This document shows positions 41,842-49,788 of a DNA stretch of 64,000 nt, in pieces. How positions within the stretch are numbered: the first letter of the stretch is position 1; each line of letters begins with the position of its first letter. Source of the DNA: an uncultured Gemmiger sp. Its GTDB lineage: Bacteria > Bacillota > Clostridia > Oscillospirales > Ruminococcaceae. Where the stretch lies: positions 16,781 to 80,780 of the forward strand of contig CALXHO010000004.1 in assembly GCA_944388125.1 (NCBI GenBank), given 5' to 3'. A program made the translations under genes and the position numbers. The notes under the pieces are model-generated. The model was not told where the DNA came from, did not search any database, and was given only the letters and a program-made list of their open reading frames with translations.

Positions 41842-42363
41842 TTACAGCGGTGCGGCGGAGGAAAGCTTCCCCAGGATCTCCACCACCTTGTCCTCCCCGT
41901 ACTGCCGGTTTTCCAGAAAGGCATAGTAGGAGCCGTAGATGCGGAAACTCAGGGAGACCTCGAAGGCGGGGTCTCCCTTCCGCTCGGGATAGAGGGCAAA
42001 GATCAGCCGTTTCAGCTCGGCGGAAAACCGGGCGATGAGCAGCCCCCGCCGGCTGCCTGAAAAGAGCACCGCCAGCTGGGGATGGGGCGCGCAGGCCCGG
42101 AACAGGTCCTGGACAAAGCGGGCGGTGTCGGTGAGGACGGCCTCGGGGTGGGGCAGACCCTCCACAATGGAGCGCACCAGCTCGTTTTCCAGCTGTTCCG
42201 ACAGGTCGTAGACGTCCTTGTAATAGGTGTAAAAGGTAGAGCGGTTGACCGGGGCTTCCCGGCAGAGTTCCCGCACCGTGATCTTCTCCAGAGGCTTGTG
42301 GGCCCGCAGCCGGTAAAAGGCCTCGGCAATGCTCTTTTGTGTTTTCTGTGCCCGCAGATCCAT
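41842..42363 (-). CDS. TetR/AcrR-family transcriptional regulator
   Basis: A 173-residue regulator. The helix-turn-helix is at about residues 25-50: ITVRELCREAPVNRSTFYTYY, followed by KDVYDLSEQLENELV, the usual TetR pattern. The C-terminal ligand/dimer domain is the variable TetR_C type often annotated in clostridial genomes. ATG 42363 is chosen; the reading extends back to 42510 across the divergent promoter region and is not likely used. It diverges from glgB with only 167 bp between, in which half-site repeats and opposing promoters overlap, so it may control itself and glgB. Confidence 0.88.
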   Translation of the reverse strand: MDLRAQKTQKSIAEAFYRLRAHKPLEKITVRELCREAPVNRSTFYTYYKDVYDLSEQLENELVRSIVEGLPHPEAVLTDTARFVQDLFRACAPHPQLAVLFSGSRRGLLIARFSAELKRLIFALYPERKGDPAFEVSLSFRIYGSYYAFLENRQYGEDKVVEILGKLSSAAPL

Positions 42364-42375
42364 ATTGCATCTTCC

Positions 42376-42413
42376 CCAACACATTGTGCCGAGTGTTGGA
42401 TAACCGACACTTG
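42376..42413. promoter_or_regulatory. Candidate TetR operator array
   Basis: CCAACAC (42376-42382) and GTGTTGG (42393-42399) form a perfect dyad with a 10-bp centre; a third half-site CCGACAC follows near 42405-42411 and pairs with GTGTTGG in turn. It lies directly before the TetR start codon. Confidence 0.6.
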
Positions 42414-42438
42414 GCGTAAGCTGACGGTAGTCCCATTT

Positions 42439-42469
42439 TTGGACAGACTGTATACTGATTATAGTATAC
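42439..42469 (+). promoter_or_regulatory. glgB promoter with embedded dyad
   Basis: TTGGAC (42439-42444), 17-bp spacer, TAGTAT (42462-42467). GTATAC-N8-GTATAC (42450-42469) covers the -10 region. A TATAAT in the opposite direction (42459-42464) may be the -10 box of the TetR gene. Confidence 0.68.
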
Positions 42470-42530
42470 GGGCGGCAGCCTGTCCAGCGCAGCCGCCCTG
42501 TCAGGGACACAACAAGGAGCTGTTACGGTT

Positions 42531-44330
42531 ATGAAGATACAGGACTTTTATACCGGTCATGCCTTTGACGCCTATGAGGTCCTGGGCACCCACCCGGGGC
42601 CGGAAGGCACCCGCTTTGCCGTGTGGGCACCCTCGGCCCGGGCGGTGAGCGTGGCGGGGGACTGGGCGGCAGGGGAAACACCCCTCCACCGCAGTACAAG
42701 CATCAGCGGCGTGTGGGAGGGTCTTGTCCCCGAGGCAAGGCAGGGCATGGCCTATGTTTACCGGGTGACCGGCACCGACGGAAATACGGTGGACCACTGT
42801 GACCCCTACGGCTTTGCCATGACCCTGCGCCCCGAGGGCCGCAGCATTGTGGCGGGGCTGCCGGACTATACTTTTGCCGACAGGGACTGGATGGCCCGCC
42901 GCACCAAGAATTTTGACGCCCCCCTCAACATCTACGAGGTCCACGCCGGAAGCTGGCAGCGGCGGGAGGACGGCAGCTGGCTGAGCTATGACGAGCTGGC
43001 CGACCGCCTGCCCGGCTATGCCAGGGAGAACGGCTACACCCACATTGAGCTCATGCCCCTGGCCGAGCACCCCTTTGACGGCAGCTGGGGCTACCAGATC
43101 ACGGGATTTTACGCTCCCACCAGCCGCTACGGCACGCCGGAGGGCCTCTGCCGCTTTATTGACGCCTGCCACCGGGCGGGGGTGGGCGTCATCCTGGACT
43201 TTGTTCCGGTGCACTTTGCGGTGGACGGTTACGGCCTGCGCCGCTTTGACGGCACCCCGCTGTACGAGTATCCCGCCGACGCGGTGGGGGAGAGCGAGTG
43301 GGGCAGCTGCAACTTCATGCACTCCCGGGGGGAGATCCGCTGCTTTGTGCAGTCCTGCGCCGATTACTGGCTGCGGTACTTCCACGCCGACGGCCTGCGG
43401 ATGGACGCGGTCAGCCGCCTCATCTACTGGCAGGGCGACCCCGCCCGGGGCGTCAACGGCAGCACGCTGGAGTTCCTCAAAACCATGAACGCCGGGCTCC
43501 AGCAGCGCCATCCCACCGCCATGCTCATTGCGGAGGACAGCACCAACTATCCCAAGGTCACCGCCCCGGTGGAGTACGGCGGCCTGGGTTTTGACTACAA
43601 GTGGGACCTGGGCTGGATGAACGACACCCTGGACTATTTCAAAAAGACCCCGGAGGAGCGCACCCGGAACCAGGGCAGGCTGACCTTCTCCATGATGTAC
43701 TTCTACAACGAGCACTATATCCTGCCCTTCTCCCACGACGAGAACGTCCACGGCAAGGCCACCATCCTCCAGAAGATGTACGGCGACTACGACGGCAAAT
43801 TCCCCCAGGGCCGTGCGCTCTACCTGTATATGGTGGTGCATCCGGGCAAGATGCTGGACTTCATGGGCAACGAGTTCGGCCAGCTGCGGGAGTGGGACGA
43901 GGCCCGCGCCCAGGACTGGGAGATCCTGCGCTACCCCAACCACGATGCCTTCCGCCATTTCCGGCAGGAGCTGGCAGGGCTGTACAACCGCTATGACGCC
44001 TTCTGGCAGGGGGAGTACGACTCCGCCCGCTTCCGCTGGCTGGACTGCGACGAGGCCGGGCAATGCACCTTTGCCATGCTGCGCACCGGGCGGGAGAGCA
44101 GGGTGTTCGGGGCGTTCTGCTTCGGGGACAAGGCCCGGCAGGGCTACCGGCTCACCCTGCCCGGCCCCGGCAGGGCCGAGCTGCTTCTGGACAGCGACTG
44201 GCAGTGCTTCGGCGGCAATACCCCGCGGGAGGGGCAGATGCTGACCGCCGGCGGGGACGGTGTCCTCACCCTGGACCTTGCCCCGTACAGCGGGAAACTG
44301 TATCTCTGGACGCCGGACGATCCCGCCTGA
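42531..44330 (+). CDS. glgB: 1,4-alpha-glucan branching enzyme
   Basis: A 599-residue GH13 enzyme that introduces alpha-1,6 branches into glycogen. N-terminal CBM48 (about 10-95, FAVWAPSARAVSVAGDW), then the (beta/alpha)8 barrel: YTHIELMPLAEHPFDGSWGYQ, the nucleophile Asp in GLRMDAVSRLIYW (about 290), acid Glu in LIAEDSTNYPK (about 333), transition-state Asp in FSHDENVHGK (about 402), and MLDFMGNEFGQLREWDE. A C-terminal beta domain ends the chain. Most GlgB are 630-730 residues; this is the short form. No other glycogen genes are adjacent. The short leader with TetR operators suggests local control. Confidence 0.94.
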   Translation: MKIQDFYTGHAFDAYEVLGTHPGPEGTRFAVWAPSARAVSVAGDWAAGETPLHRSTSISGVWEGLVPEARQGMAYVYRVTGTDGNTVDHCDPYGFAMTLRPEGRSIVAGLPDYTFADRDWMARRTKNFDAPLNIYEVHAGSWQRREDGSWLSYDELADRLPGYARENGYTHIELMPLAEHPFDGSWGYQITGFYAPTSRYGTPEGLCRFIDACHRAGVGVILDFVPVHFAVDGYGLRRFDGTPLYEYPADAVGESEWGSCNFMHSRGEIRCFVQSCADYWLRYFHADGLRMDAVSRLIYWQGDPARGVNGSTLEFLKTMNAGLQQRHPTAMLIAEDSTNYPKVTAPVEYGGLGFDYKWDLGWMNDTLDYFKKTPEERTRNQGRLTFSMMYFYNEHYILPFSHDENVHGKATILQKMYGDYDGKFPQGRALYLYMVVHPGKMLDFMGNEFGQLREWDEARAQDWEILRYPNHDAFRHFRQELAGLYNRYDAFWQGEYDSARFRWLDCDEAGQCTFAMLRTGRESRVFGAFCFGDKARQGYRLTLPGPGRAELLLDSDWQCFGGNTPREGQMLTAGGDGVLTLDLAPYSGKLYLWTPDDPA

Positions 44331-44367
44331 TGCCCCGCCTTTTTCCGGAAAAATCAAAACAGCAAAA

Positions 44368-44402
44368 ACAGCCGCCTTTCCCGGTCGGGAAAGGCGGCTG
44401 TC
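44368..44402. terminator. Terminator between glgB and galM
   Basis: CAGCCGCCTTTCCC pairs with GGGAAAGGCGGCTG. The U-run is strong on the minus side (TTTTTGCTGTTTTG), so it serves galM; it probably stops glgB transcripts too. Confidence 0.82.
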
Positions 44403-44453
44403 TCATGTTTCAGGGAAAAACCTGCCCGGCGGAGAAGCCCGCAGGGAAACGCC

Positions 44454-45503
44454 TCACAGCGGGGCGATGTCGAACTTGTAGACCGTCGTCTCGTCGTAGG
44501 TCTGCTTGGGCAGCAGGGTGGCGTCGGGGAAATCGGGATGGTTGGGGCTGTCGGGGCAGTTCTGGGTCTCCAGACAGACGGCATCCCGGGCGCTGTAATG
44601 GGCGCCGTCCTTGCAGTCGGTGGCGGGGTCCAGATTGTTGGCCGAGTACAGCTGCACTGCGGGTTGGGTGGTCAGCGTCTCCATGCGGATGCCGGTCTCG
44701 GGTCCCACCAGCCAGGCGGCGTGGCGAAGCCCCGTGTCGGGCAGCAGATAGCAGTGGTCGTAGCCCTTGCCCTGTACCAGGGCGGGGTAGTCCTCCCCGA
44801 TGTCCCGGCCGATGGTTTTCTCCTCATTGAAGTCCATGGGAGTGTCGGCCACGGGAATCCGGCGGCCGGTGGGAATGCTGGCGTCGTCGGTCTCCAGATA
44901 GGCGGGGCTTTCCAGGGAAAGGCGGTGTCCCAGCACGCTGCCGGAGGCATGGCCGTTGAGGTTGAAGTAGCTGTGGTTGGTGATGTTGACCACGGTGGGG
45001 GCGTCGGTGGTGGCGTAGTACCGGACGACCAGGCCGCTGCCGGCCAGGGAATACTGGACCTCCAGCTGCATGGTGCCGGGGAAGCCGTCGGTGCCGTCGG
45101 GGCTTTCCGCCGTCAGGCTGACGGCATCCTCCCCGGGGATGGCCTCCATGGAAAACACGGTGCGGTTGAAACCGTGCAGGCCGCTGTGCAGACAGTTGCC
45201 CCGCTGGTTGGCGGTGACGTGGTATTCCTGCTCGTACAGATAGAAGCGTGCCCCGCCGATGCGGTTGGCATAGCGGCCCACCACGGCGCCCATGGCATCG
45301 CCCGAGTTGAGCTCATAGTCGGGCACAGTGGGATAGCCCAGCACCACGTCCACCGGATTGCCGCAGCGGTCCGCCACCAGAATGCGGTGGAGGATGGCGG
45401 CATAGCTGAGGATGTGCACTTCCAGCTTGTCGTTTTTCAGCACGGCCTTCTGGACAGGGGTGCCGTCGGTGGCGCGGCCGAAATTGGAAATTGTGATAGA
45501 CAT
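44454..45503 (-). CDS. galM: Aldose 1-epimerase (mutarotase)
   Basis: A 349-residue cytosolic enzyme interconverting alpha and beta anomers of aldoses such as galactose and glucose. It is built of a beta-sandwich; catalytic residues are visible in VVGRYANRIGGARF, NCLHSGLHGFNRTVF (first His), VVNITNHSYFNLNGHASG (second His, general acid) and PVADTPMDFNEEKTIG (the motif before the catalytic Glu). Length is as usual. It lies 83 bases after the YerC/TrpR-like gene on the same strand, so the two are likely an operon. Other galactose genes are absent. Confidence 0.93.
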   Translation of the reverse strand: MSITISNFGRATDGTPVQKAVLKNDKLEVHILSYAAILHRILVADRCGNPVDVVLGYPTVPDYELNSGDAMGAVVGRYANRIGGARFYLYEQEYHVTANQRGNCLHSGLHGFNRTVFSMEAIPGEDAVSLTAESPDGTDGFPGTMQLEVQYSLAGSGLVVRYYATTDAPTVVNITNHSYFNLNGHASGSVLGHRLSLESPAYLETDDASIPTGRRIPVADTPMDFNEEKTIGRDIGEDYPALVQGKGYDHCYLLPDTGLRHAAWLVGPETGIRMETLTTQPAVQLYSANNLDPATDCKDGAHYSARDAVCLETQNCPDSPNHPDFPDATLLPKQTYDETTVYKFDIAPL

Positions 45504-45586
45504 CCGGGATACCTCCTCTCGCGGCAGAAGCTGCCGCCTGATTTCTCGTTCTCTTGGTCGGGGGAGAGGGGACAGGCGGGGGCGGA

Positions 45587-45922
45587 TCAGCCCTCGGTGC
45601 CGTCTTCCTTTTCCGCCTCATCGGCGTGTTCCAGGTCGTAGCGGACGCTCTCCGCCACGGCGCCGGTGCCGTAGTTGAGCATGCGGTTGATGCGGGAAAC
45701 GGTGGCGCTGGAAGCCCCGGTCTCCCGGCGGATCTCGGCGTAGACCTTGCCCTGCAGAAGGCAGCCGGCCACATCGTAGCGCTGTTCCAGGGCGCGCAGT
45801 TCGGTCACGGCGCAGAGATCGTCAAAAAAGCGGATGCAGTCCTCCAGATTGTCCAGGCGGAGGATGGCCTGATACAGCGCAAGGCTGTGCGGGTCCCGGA
45901 AACCGGGTGTCTGAGTGCGCAT
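45587..45922 (-). CDS. YerC/YecD (TrpR-like) family regulator
   Basis: A 111-residue all-helical DNA-binding protein. The family core is visible: LDNLEDCIRFFDDLCAVTEL, LEQRYDVAGCLLQGKVYAEI, and the recognition helix region RRETGASSATVSRINRMLNYG, as in TrpR-type regulators. ATG 45922 is preferred over a longer reading to 46000. Its promoter (TTGACT-17-TAGAAT, 46018-46046) holds a TACAGTT box in the spacer, and the divergent clc promoter carries more copies, so autoregulation and control of clc are plausible. galM follows as an apparent operon partner. Confidence 0.88.
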   Translation of the reverse strand: MRTQTPGFRDPHSLALYQAILRLDNLEDCIRFFDDLCAVTELRALEQRYDVAGCLLQGKVYAEIRRETGASSATVSRINRMLNYGTGAVAESVRYDLEHADEAEKEDGTEG

Positions 45923-46017
45923 GGGCGTCTCCTTACAAAGCGCCCCGCCAAAGCCGGGCTGTGACGGGGCGGGAATGATTTGCCCGATGGTGCAGCACAC
46001 CCGGGCAGGTTATCTTT

Positions 46018-46046
46018 ATTCTAACAATATGTACAGTTCAAGTCAA
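46018..46046 (-). promoter_or_regulatory. yerC promoter with a TACAGTT box in the spacer
   Basis: Minus strand TTGACT (46041-46046), 17-bp spacer, TAGAAT (46018-46023). The spacer contains TTGAACTGTAC, one of the four AACTGT/ACAGTT boxes of this intergenic region. Confidence 0.8.
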
Positions 46047-46203
46047 GGTGGGAGGGGAGATTTTTGGGCGCAATCACGGCCAAATCCGGGATTTTGAACT
46101 GTAAAATATTTTGCCGCGGAAGAGGGTGAATTTTTCGCTTTGACGCAGCAAAGTACAGTTGCCCGGCGAGGGTCTATGTGGTATCATAATGTGGTAACTG
46201 TAC
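46031..46203. promoter_or_regulatory. Four ACAGTT operator boxes between yerC and clc
   Basis: GTACAGTTCAA (46031-46041), TTGAACTGTA (46094-46103), GTACAGTT (46153-46160) and AACTGTAC (46196-46203). The first two are exact inverted copies over 10 bp, and so are the last two over 8 bp. Box 1 is in the yerC promoter spacer, box 3 overlaps the clc -35, box 4 lies about 8 bp after the clc -10. This is how a repressor would block both promoters, possibly with looping. Confidence 0.72.
46159..46187 (+). promoter_or_regulatory. clc promoter
   Basis: TTGCCC (46159-46164), 17-bp spacer, TATCAT (46182-46187), 55 bp before the start codon, flanked by ACAGTT boxes. Confidence 0.75.
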
Positions 46204-46242
46204 GCGTTGCGGACGCGGCAGAACTGAGGGGGATTTTTAAAA

Positions 46243-47487
46243 ATGCGGAATACACTTTCAGCCATGCGCGGCCGCGCAGGGCTTATTGCCTGTGCGGCTG
46301 TTGTCGGCGTGATGGCAGGCGTGCTGGATGCAGTGTTCGGCCGGGGCATCCTGCTCTGCACCGATGTGCGGGAGGCCTGGCCGCTGCTCATGCTGCTGCT
46401 GCCTGCGGGCGGTGCGCTCATCTGTTTTTGCTACGACCGGTTCGGCGGGGACTGCCGCCGGGGCATGGGACTGGTCTTTGAGACAGCCGACGCCCTGCGG
46501 GATCACGTCCCCACCCGGCTCATCCCCATGGCCATCGTCTCCACCTGGATCACTCATCTGCTGGGCGGCAGCGTGGGCCGGGAGGGCGTCGCGGTGCAGA
46601 TCAGCACCTCGGCGGCGGGGCTCATCATGCCTCACCTGCCCGACGCCCGTGCCCGGCGGCATCTGCTCATGGCGGCGGTGGCTGCCGGCTTTGCGGGGCT
46701 GTTCCGCACGCCGGTGGGGGCCATCTTCTTTGCCATGGAGCTCTTCCACGTGGGAATGATGGAATACGCTGCCCTGCTGCCCGCGGCGGTGGCGGCATTC
46801 ATCGCCAGCGCGGTGAGCGGTGCCCTGGGCCTTGCCCGGGGCGGCGTTCTGCTGACCTGCGGTGTGCCGGAACTCACCCTGCCCACCCTGGGTGCCCTGG
46901 TGGTGCTGGGCATCGCCAGCGGCCTGGCAGGACGGCTGTTCGTCTTTCTGCTCCATGGGCTCAAGGACCGGCTGGGCAGGCTTTTGCCCAACGCCTATCT
47001 GCGCATCGTGCTGGTGGGTGCCTTTGTGGCGGTGTTCGGTCTGCTGACGGCGGGGCGCTACAACGGCCTGAGCACCGGCCTTTCCAACGCGGCCCTGGCC
47101 GGACAGCCCCTCTATGCCTGGGACTGGCTGGTCAAACTGGCCCTGACCGCCCTCTGCCTGGCCGCGGGCTATCAGGGCGGTGAGGTCGCCCCGCTGTTCA
47201 CCATCGGTGCCTCCCTGGGCGTCGTGGTGGGCGGCTTTGTGGGCCTGCCCCTGCCGCTGTGCGCCGCCCTGGCCTATGCGGCGGTGTTCGGGTCGGGCAC
47301 CAACACGCTGGTGGCTCCTGTGCTGGTGGGCATGGAACTGTTCGGCGGTCAGTATTTCGGCTGCTTTTTCCTGGTAAGCCTTGTGGCCTACGCCTGCAAC
47401 GGCAACCATTCGATCTATCCGCAGCACGCGCTGCCGGATTTCTGGAAGGACGGCGCTGCCTGCGCCTCCGGGGAGGATACACACTGA
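46243..47487 (+). CDS. ClC-family chloride channel/transporter
   Basis: A 414-residue membrane protein with about ten helices. The ion-pathway motif GGSVGREGVAVQIS (about 104-117) holds the gating Glu of the ClC family (GREGP in E. coli). A later AIFFAMELFHVG is at the place of the proton Glu, and YQGGEVAPLFTIGASLGVV matches the G-x-F-x-P-like helix N region. Whether it is a Cl-/H+ antiporter or a channel, or passes fluoride or other anions, cannot be told. The stop overlaps the start of rmuC by one base. It is divergent from yerC/galM and has ACAGTT boxes at its promoter. Confidence 0.92.
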   Translation: MRNTLSAMRGRAGLIACAAVVGVMAGVLDAVFGRGILLCTDVREAWPLLMLLLPAGGALICFCYDRFGGDCRRGMGLVFETADALRDHVPTRLIPMAIVSTWITHLLGGSVGREGVAVQISTSAAGLIMPHLPDARARRHLLMAAVAAGFAGLFRTPVGAIFFAMELFHVGMMEYAALLPAAVAAFIASAVSGALGLARGGVLLTCGVPELTLPTLGALVVLGIASGLAGRLFVFLLHGLKDRLGRLLPNAYLRIVLVGAFVAVFGLLTAGRYNGLSTGLSNAALAGQPLYAWDWLVKLALTALCLAAGYQGGEVAPLFTIGASLGVVVGGFVGLPLPLCAALAYAAVFGSGTNTLVAPVLVGMELFGGQYFGCFFLVSLVAYACNGNHSIYPQHALPDFWKDGAACASGEDTH

Positions 47488-48992
47488 TGGAAACAATGCT
47501 TGTGATTCTGCTGGTCCTGGCTGTGGCGGGGGACGTCATGCTGGCCGTGGCCCTGGTGCGCCTCTACCGCAGCCGGGAACAGGGGAGCGATGACAGCCAG
47601 CTGCTGCGCTCGGTGCAGGACTGCGTGGAGCAGGAGACCGAGGTCCTGGCCGATCAGCTGCGGGCCATGCAGGGGGAGATCGGCCGCAACACGGTATCTT
47701 CTCTGCGGGACCTGGGCACCATGCTGGCCGAGACCCAGCGCCAGGGGGCGTCGGCCTCCACGGCCCGGCTGGAGAGCATCGACCGGGCAGGTGCCGCCCG
47801 CCAGAAGGCCGCCAACGACGCGGTGGTGGCCCAGCTGTCCATGCTGGAGACCCGGCTGAAAAACCTGGAAGACTCCAACGCCGCCCGTCTGGACGGGGTG
47901 CGCGGTGCGCTGATCCAGGGCATGAACGCCATCCGCACCGACAACAACCGCAAGCTGGACGAGATCCGGGGCACGGTGGACGAAAAATTGCAGGACACCC
48001 TGCAAAAGCGGATCTCCGAGTCCTTCCGCACCGTCAGCAGCCAGCTGGAACAGGTGTACAAGGGCCTGGGCGAGATGCAGTCCCTGGCCGCCGACGTGGG
48101 CAGCCTGAAACAGGTGCTCAGCGGCGTCAAGACCCGGGGCATCCTGGGCGAGGTCCAGCTGGGGTCCATCCTGCAGGAGATCCTGGCCCCCGGCCAGTAC
48201 GAGGAGAACGTGGCCACCGTGCCGGGCAGCAACAACCGGGTGGAATTCGCGGTGCGGCTGCCCGGGCGGGACGGCACCATCTACCTGCCCATCGACGCCA
48301 AGTTCCCCGGGGATACCTACGCCCAGCTGCAGGCGGCCCGGGAATCCGGCGACGCGGCGGCGGTGGCGGCGGCAGCCAAGCGGCTGGACACTGTCCTGCG
48401 GCAGGAGGCCAAGGACATCCACGACAAGTACATCGAGGTTCCCTACACCACCAACTTCGGTGTGCTGTTTCTGCCCTTTGAGGGGCTCTACGCCGAGGTG
48501 GTCAACAGCGGCGTGACCGAGACGCTGCAGCGGGACTACCAGATCAGCGTGGCGGGCCCCTCCACCATGGCGGCGCTGCTCAACGCATTGCAGATGGGCT
48601 TCCGCACCCTGGCCATCCAGAAGCGCTCCGGCGAGGTCTGGACGGTGCTGGGAGCGGTCAAGACCGAGTTTGAAAAGTTCGGCGCCGGCCTGCAGGCCAT
48701 GCAGCGCCACCTCAACCAGACGGGCAATGACCTGGAGGAGCTCATCGGCACCCGCAGCCGGGCCATCACCCGCAAGCTGGAACAGGTACAGCAGCTGGAC
48801 CCCGGTGAGGCCGAGGACCTGCTGGGCCTGGCTGATGCAGTGCGCCCCGTGCCCCGGGAGCACGCGGCGTCGTCCCTCCCGGCGTCTGCCCCGGAAGCGG
48901 CTCCCACGCCCGCCCCGGAATCTGCCGCCGCGCCTGCCGCTGTGGCCGCGCCCCGCCTGCGCCGCCGCAGCGACAATGAATCCCTGAGCTGA
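47487..48992 (+). CDS. rmuC: DNA recombination protein RmuC
   Basis: A 501-residue protein. An N-terminal membrane helix (about 3-22) is followed by a long coiled coil (about 30-220, for instance VLADQLRAMQGEIGRNTV and LDEIRGTVDEKLQDTLQ-type heptads), then the RmuC nuclease-like core (about 215-450): KTRGILGEVQLGSILQEIL, YLPIDAKFPGDTYAQL with the catalytic-like Asp-x-Lys, YTTNFGVLFLPFEGLYAEVV. A Pro/Ala-rich tail ends the chain. RmuC restrains inversions at short inverted repeats in E. coli. It is translationally coupled to clc, a pairing without an obvious functional link. Confidence 0.94.
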   Translation: METMLVILLVLAVAGDVMLAVALVRLYRSREQGSDDSQLLRSVQDCVEQETEVLADQLRAMQGEIGRNTVSSLRDLGTMLAETQRQGASASTARLESIDRAGAARQKAANDAVVAQLSMLETRLKNLEDSNAARLDGVRGALIQGMNAIRTDNNRKLDEIRGTVDEKLQDTLQKRISESFRTVSSQLEQVYKGLGEMQSLAADVGSLKQVLSGVKTRGILGEVQLGSILQEILAPGQYEENVATVPGSNNRVEFAVRLPGRDGTIYLPIDAKFPGDTYAQLQAARESGDAAAVAAAAKRLDTVLRQEAKDIHDKYIEVPYTTNFGVLFLPFEGLYAEVVNSGVTETLQRDYQISVAGPSTMAALLNALQMGFRTLAIQKRSGEVWTVLGAVKTEFEKFGAGLQAMQRHLNQTGNDLEELIGTRSRAITRKLEQVQQLDPGEAEDLLGLADAVRPVPREHAASSLPASAPEAAPTPAPESAAAPAAVAAPRLRRRSDNESLS

Positions 48993-49041
48993 AAATTGGT
49001 ACGAATCCGTGCAGATAACCGATGATTTGCCCCGCCCGCTG

Positions 49042-49050
49042 TGTTATACT
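49042..49050 (+). promoter_or_regulatory. Extended -10 promoter of the DUF308 gene
   Basis: TG-T-TATACT; no good -35 box at the right distance. Confidence 0.5.
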
Positions 49051-49097
49051 ATACTTACACAAAGGATCTGCGCGGCACCTCCGCGCGAAAGGATGGT

Positions 49098-49628
49098 ATG
49101 TATATGAACCATGTGAACATCCAGTGGGACCGCATCGTCATGCCGCTGGTGGGCATTGTCCTGGGCATCTATCTGGTGGCCCGCCCCTGGGACGCCACCG
49201 GGGCCATCTGCTCCCTCATCGGCTGGTTGGTGCTTCTTTCGGGCATTGCGGGCATCCTCAATGCGGCGGCTTTCCGGCGTGCCACCCTGCTCAGCGACCC
49301 CTTCCTGCCCCTCAGCGTGGCAGGCACCGTGCTGGGACTCTTCATCGTCACCCGCCCCACCATTCTGGTGGAGATCGTGGGCATGATCATCTGCGTCTTT
49401 CTGCTGGTGGAGGGCGTCAACAGCGTGCAGAACGCCATCCAGCGCCAGCGCTGGGGTGACGGCCTCTGGTGGCTGCCCCTGGTGGTCGGCATCCTCTGCC
49501 TGCTGCTGGGCCTGGCCGCCCTGTTTGCGCCGGTGGCCTCCACTGCCATGATGATGCGCCTCATCGGCATCTCCCTCATCGTCAGCAGCGCCGTCAACCT
49601 GCTGGCCGCCTTTGTGCGACCCCGCTGA
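49098..49628 (+). CDS. DUF308/HdeD-like membrane protein
   Basis: A 176-residue protein with six regular helices in three pairs (about 11-28, 32-52, 64-80, 86-106, 118-138, 147-168). Each pair shows the repeat seen in HdeD/DUF308 proteins, with Trp and Gly-rich helices (ICSLIGWLVLLSGIAGILNA; ILVEIVGMIICVFLLVEGVN). HdeD is linked to acid resistance in E. coli; here the role is unknown. Start ATG 49098 (AAAGGA in front) or ATG 49104 are both possible. It is a single gene between its own promoter and terminator. Confidence 0.83.
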   Translation: MYMNHVNIQWDRIVMPLVGIVLGIYLVARPWDATGAICSLIGWLVLLSGIAGILNAAAFRRATLLSDPFLPLSVAGTVLGLFIVTRPTILVEIVGMIICVFLLVEGVNSVQNAIQRQRWGDGLWWLPLVVGILCLLLGLAALFAPVASTAMMMRLIGISLIVSSAVNLLAAFVRPR

Positions 49629-49641
49629 AACAACCTGTGAG

Positions 49642-49675
49642 ATCGGACAGCTTTGCACAGCTGTCCGATTTTTGA
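49642..49675 (+). terminator. Terminator of the DUF308 gene, overlapping the degV -35 box
   Basis: ATCGGACAGCT, loop TTGCAC, AGCTGTCCGAT, then TTTTT. The U-run continues into TTGACA (49672-49677), the -35 box of the next gene. Confidence 0.9.
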
Positions 49676-49699
49676 CATTTCGGGAAAATGTGGTAAAAT
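49672..49699 (+). promoter_or_regulatory. degV promoter
   Basis: TTGACA (49672-49677), 16-bp spacer, TAAAAT (49694-49699) with TGG before it. Confidence 0.82.
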
Positions 49700-49788
49700 A
49701 TATAAAATAATTGACCTATTTGGGCCGAGTATTCCACCTGTCACCCGGCGCGGCTGTCCCGTGCCGTACAGAATCAGAGGTGTCTGCC

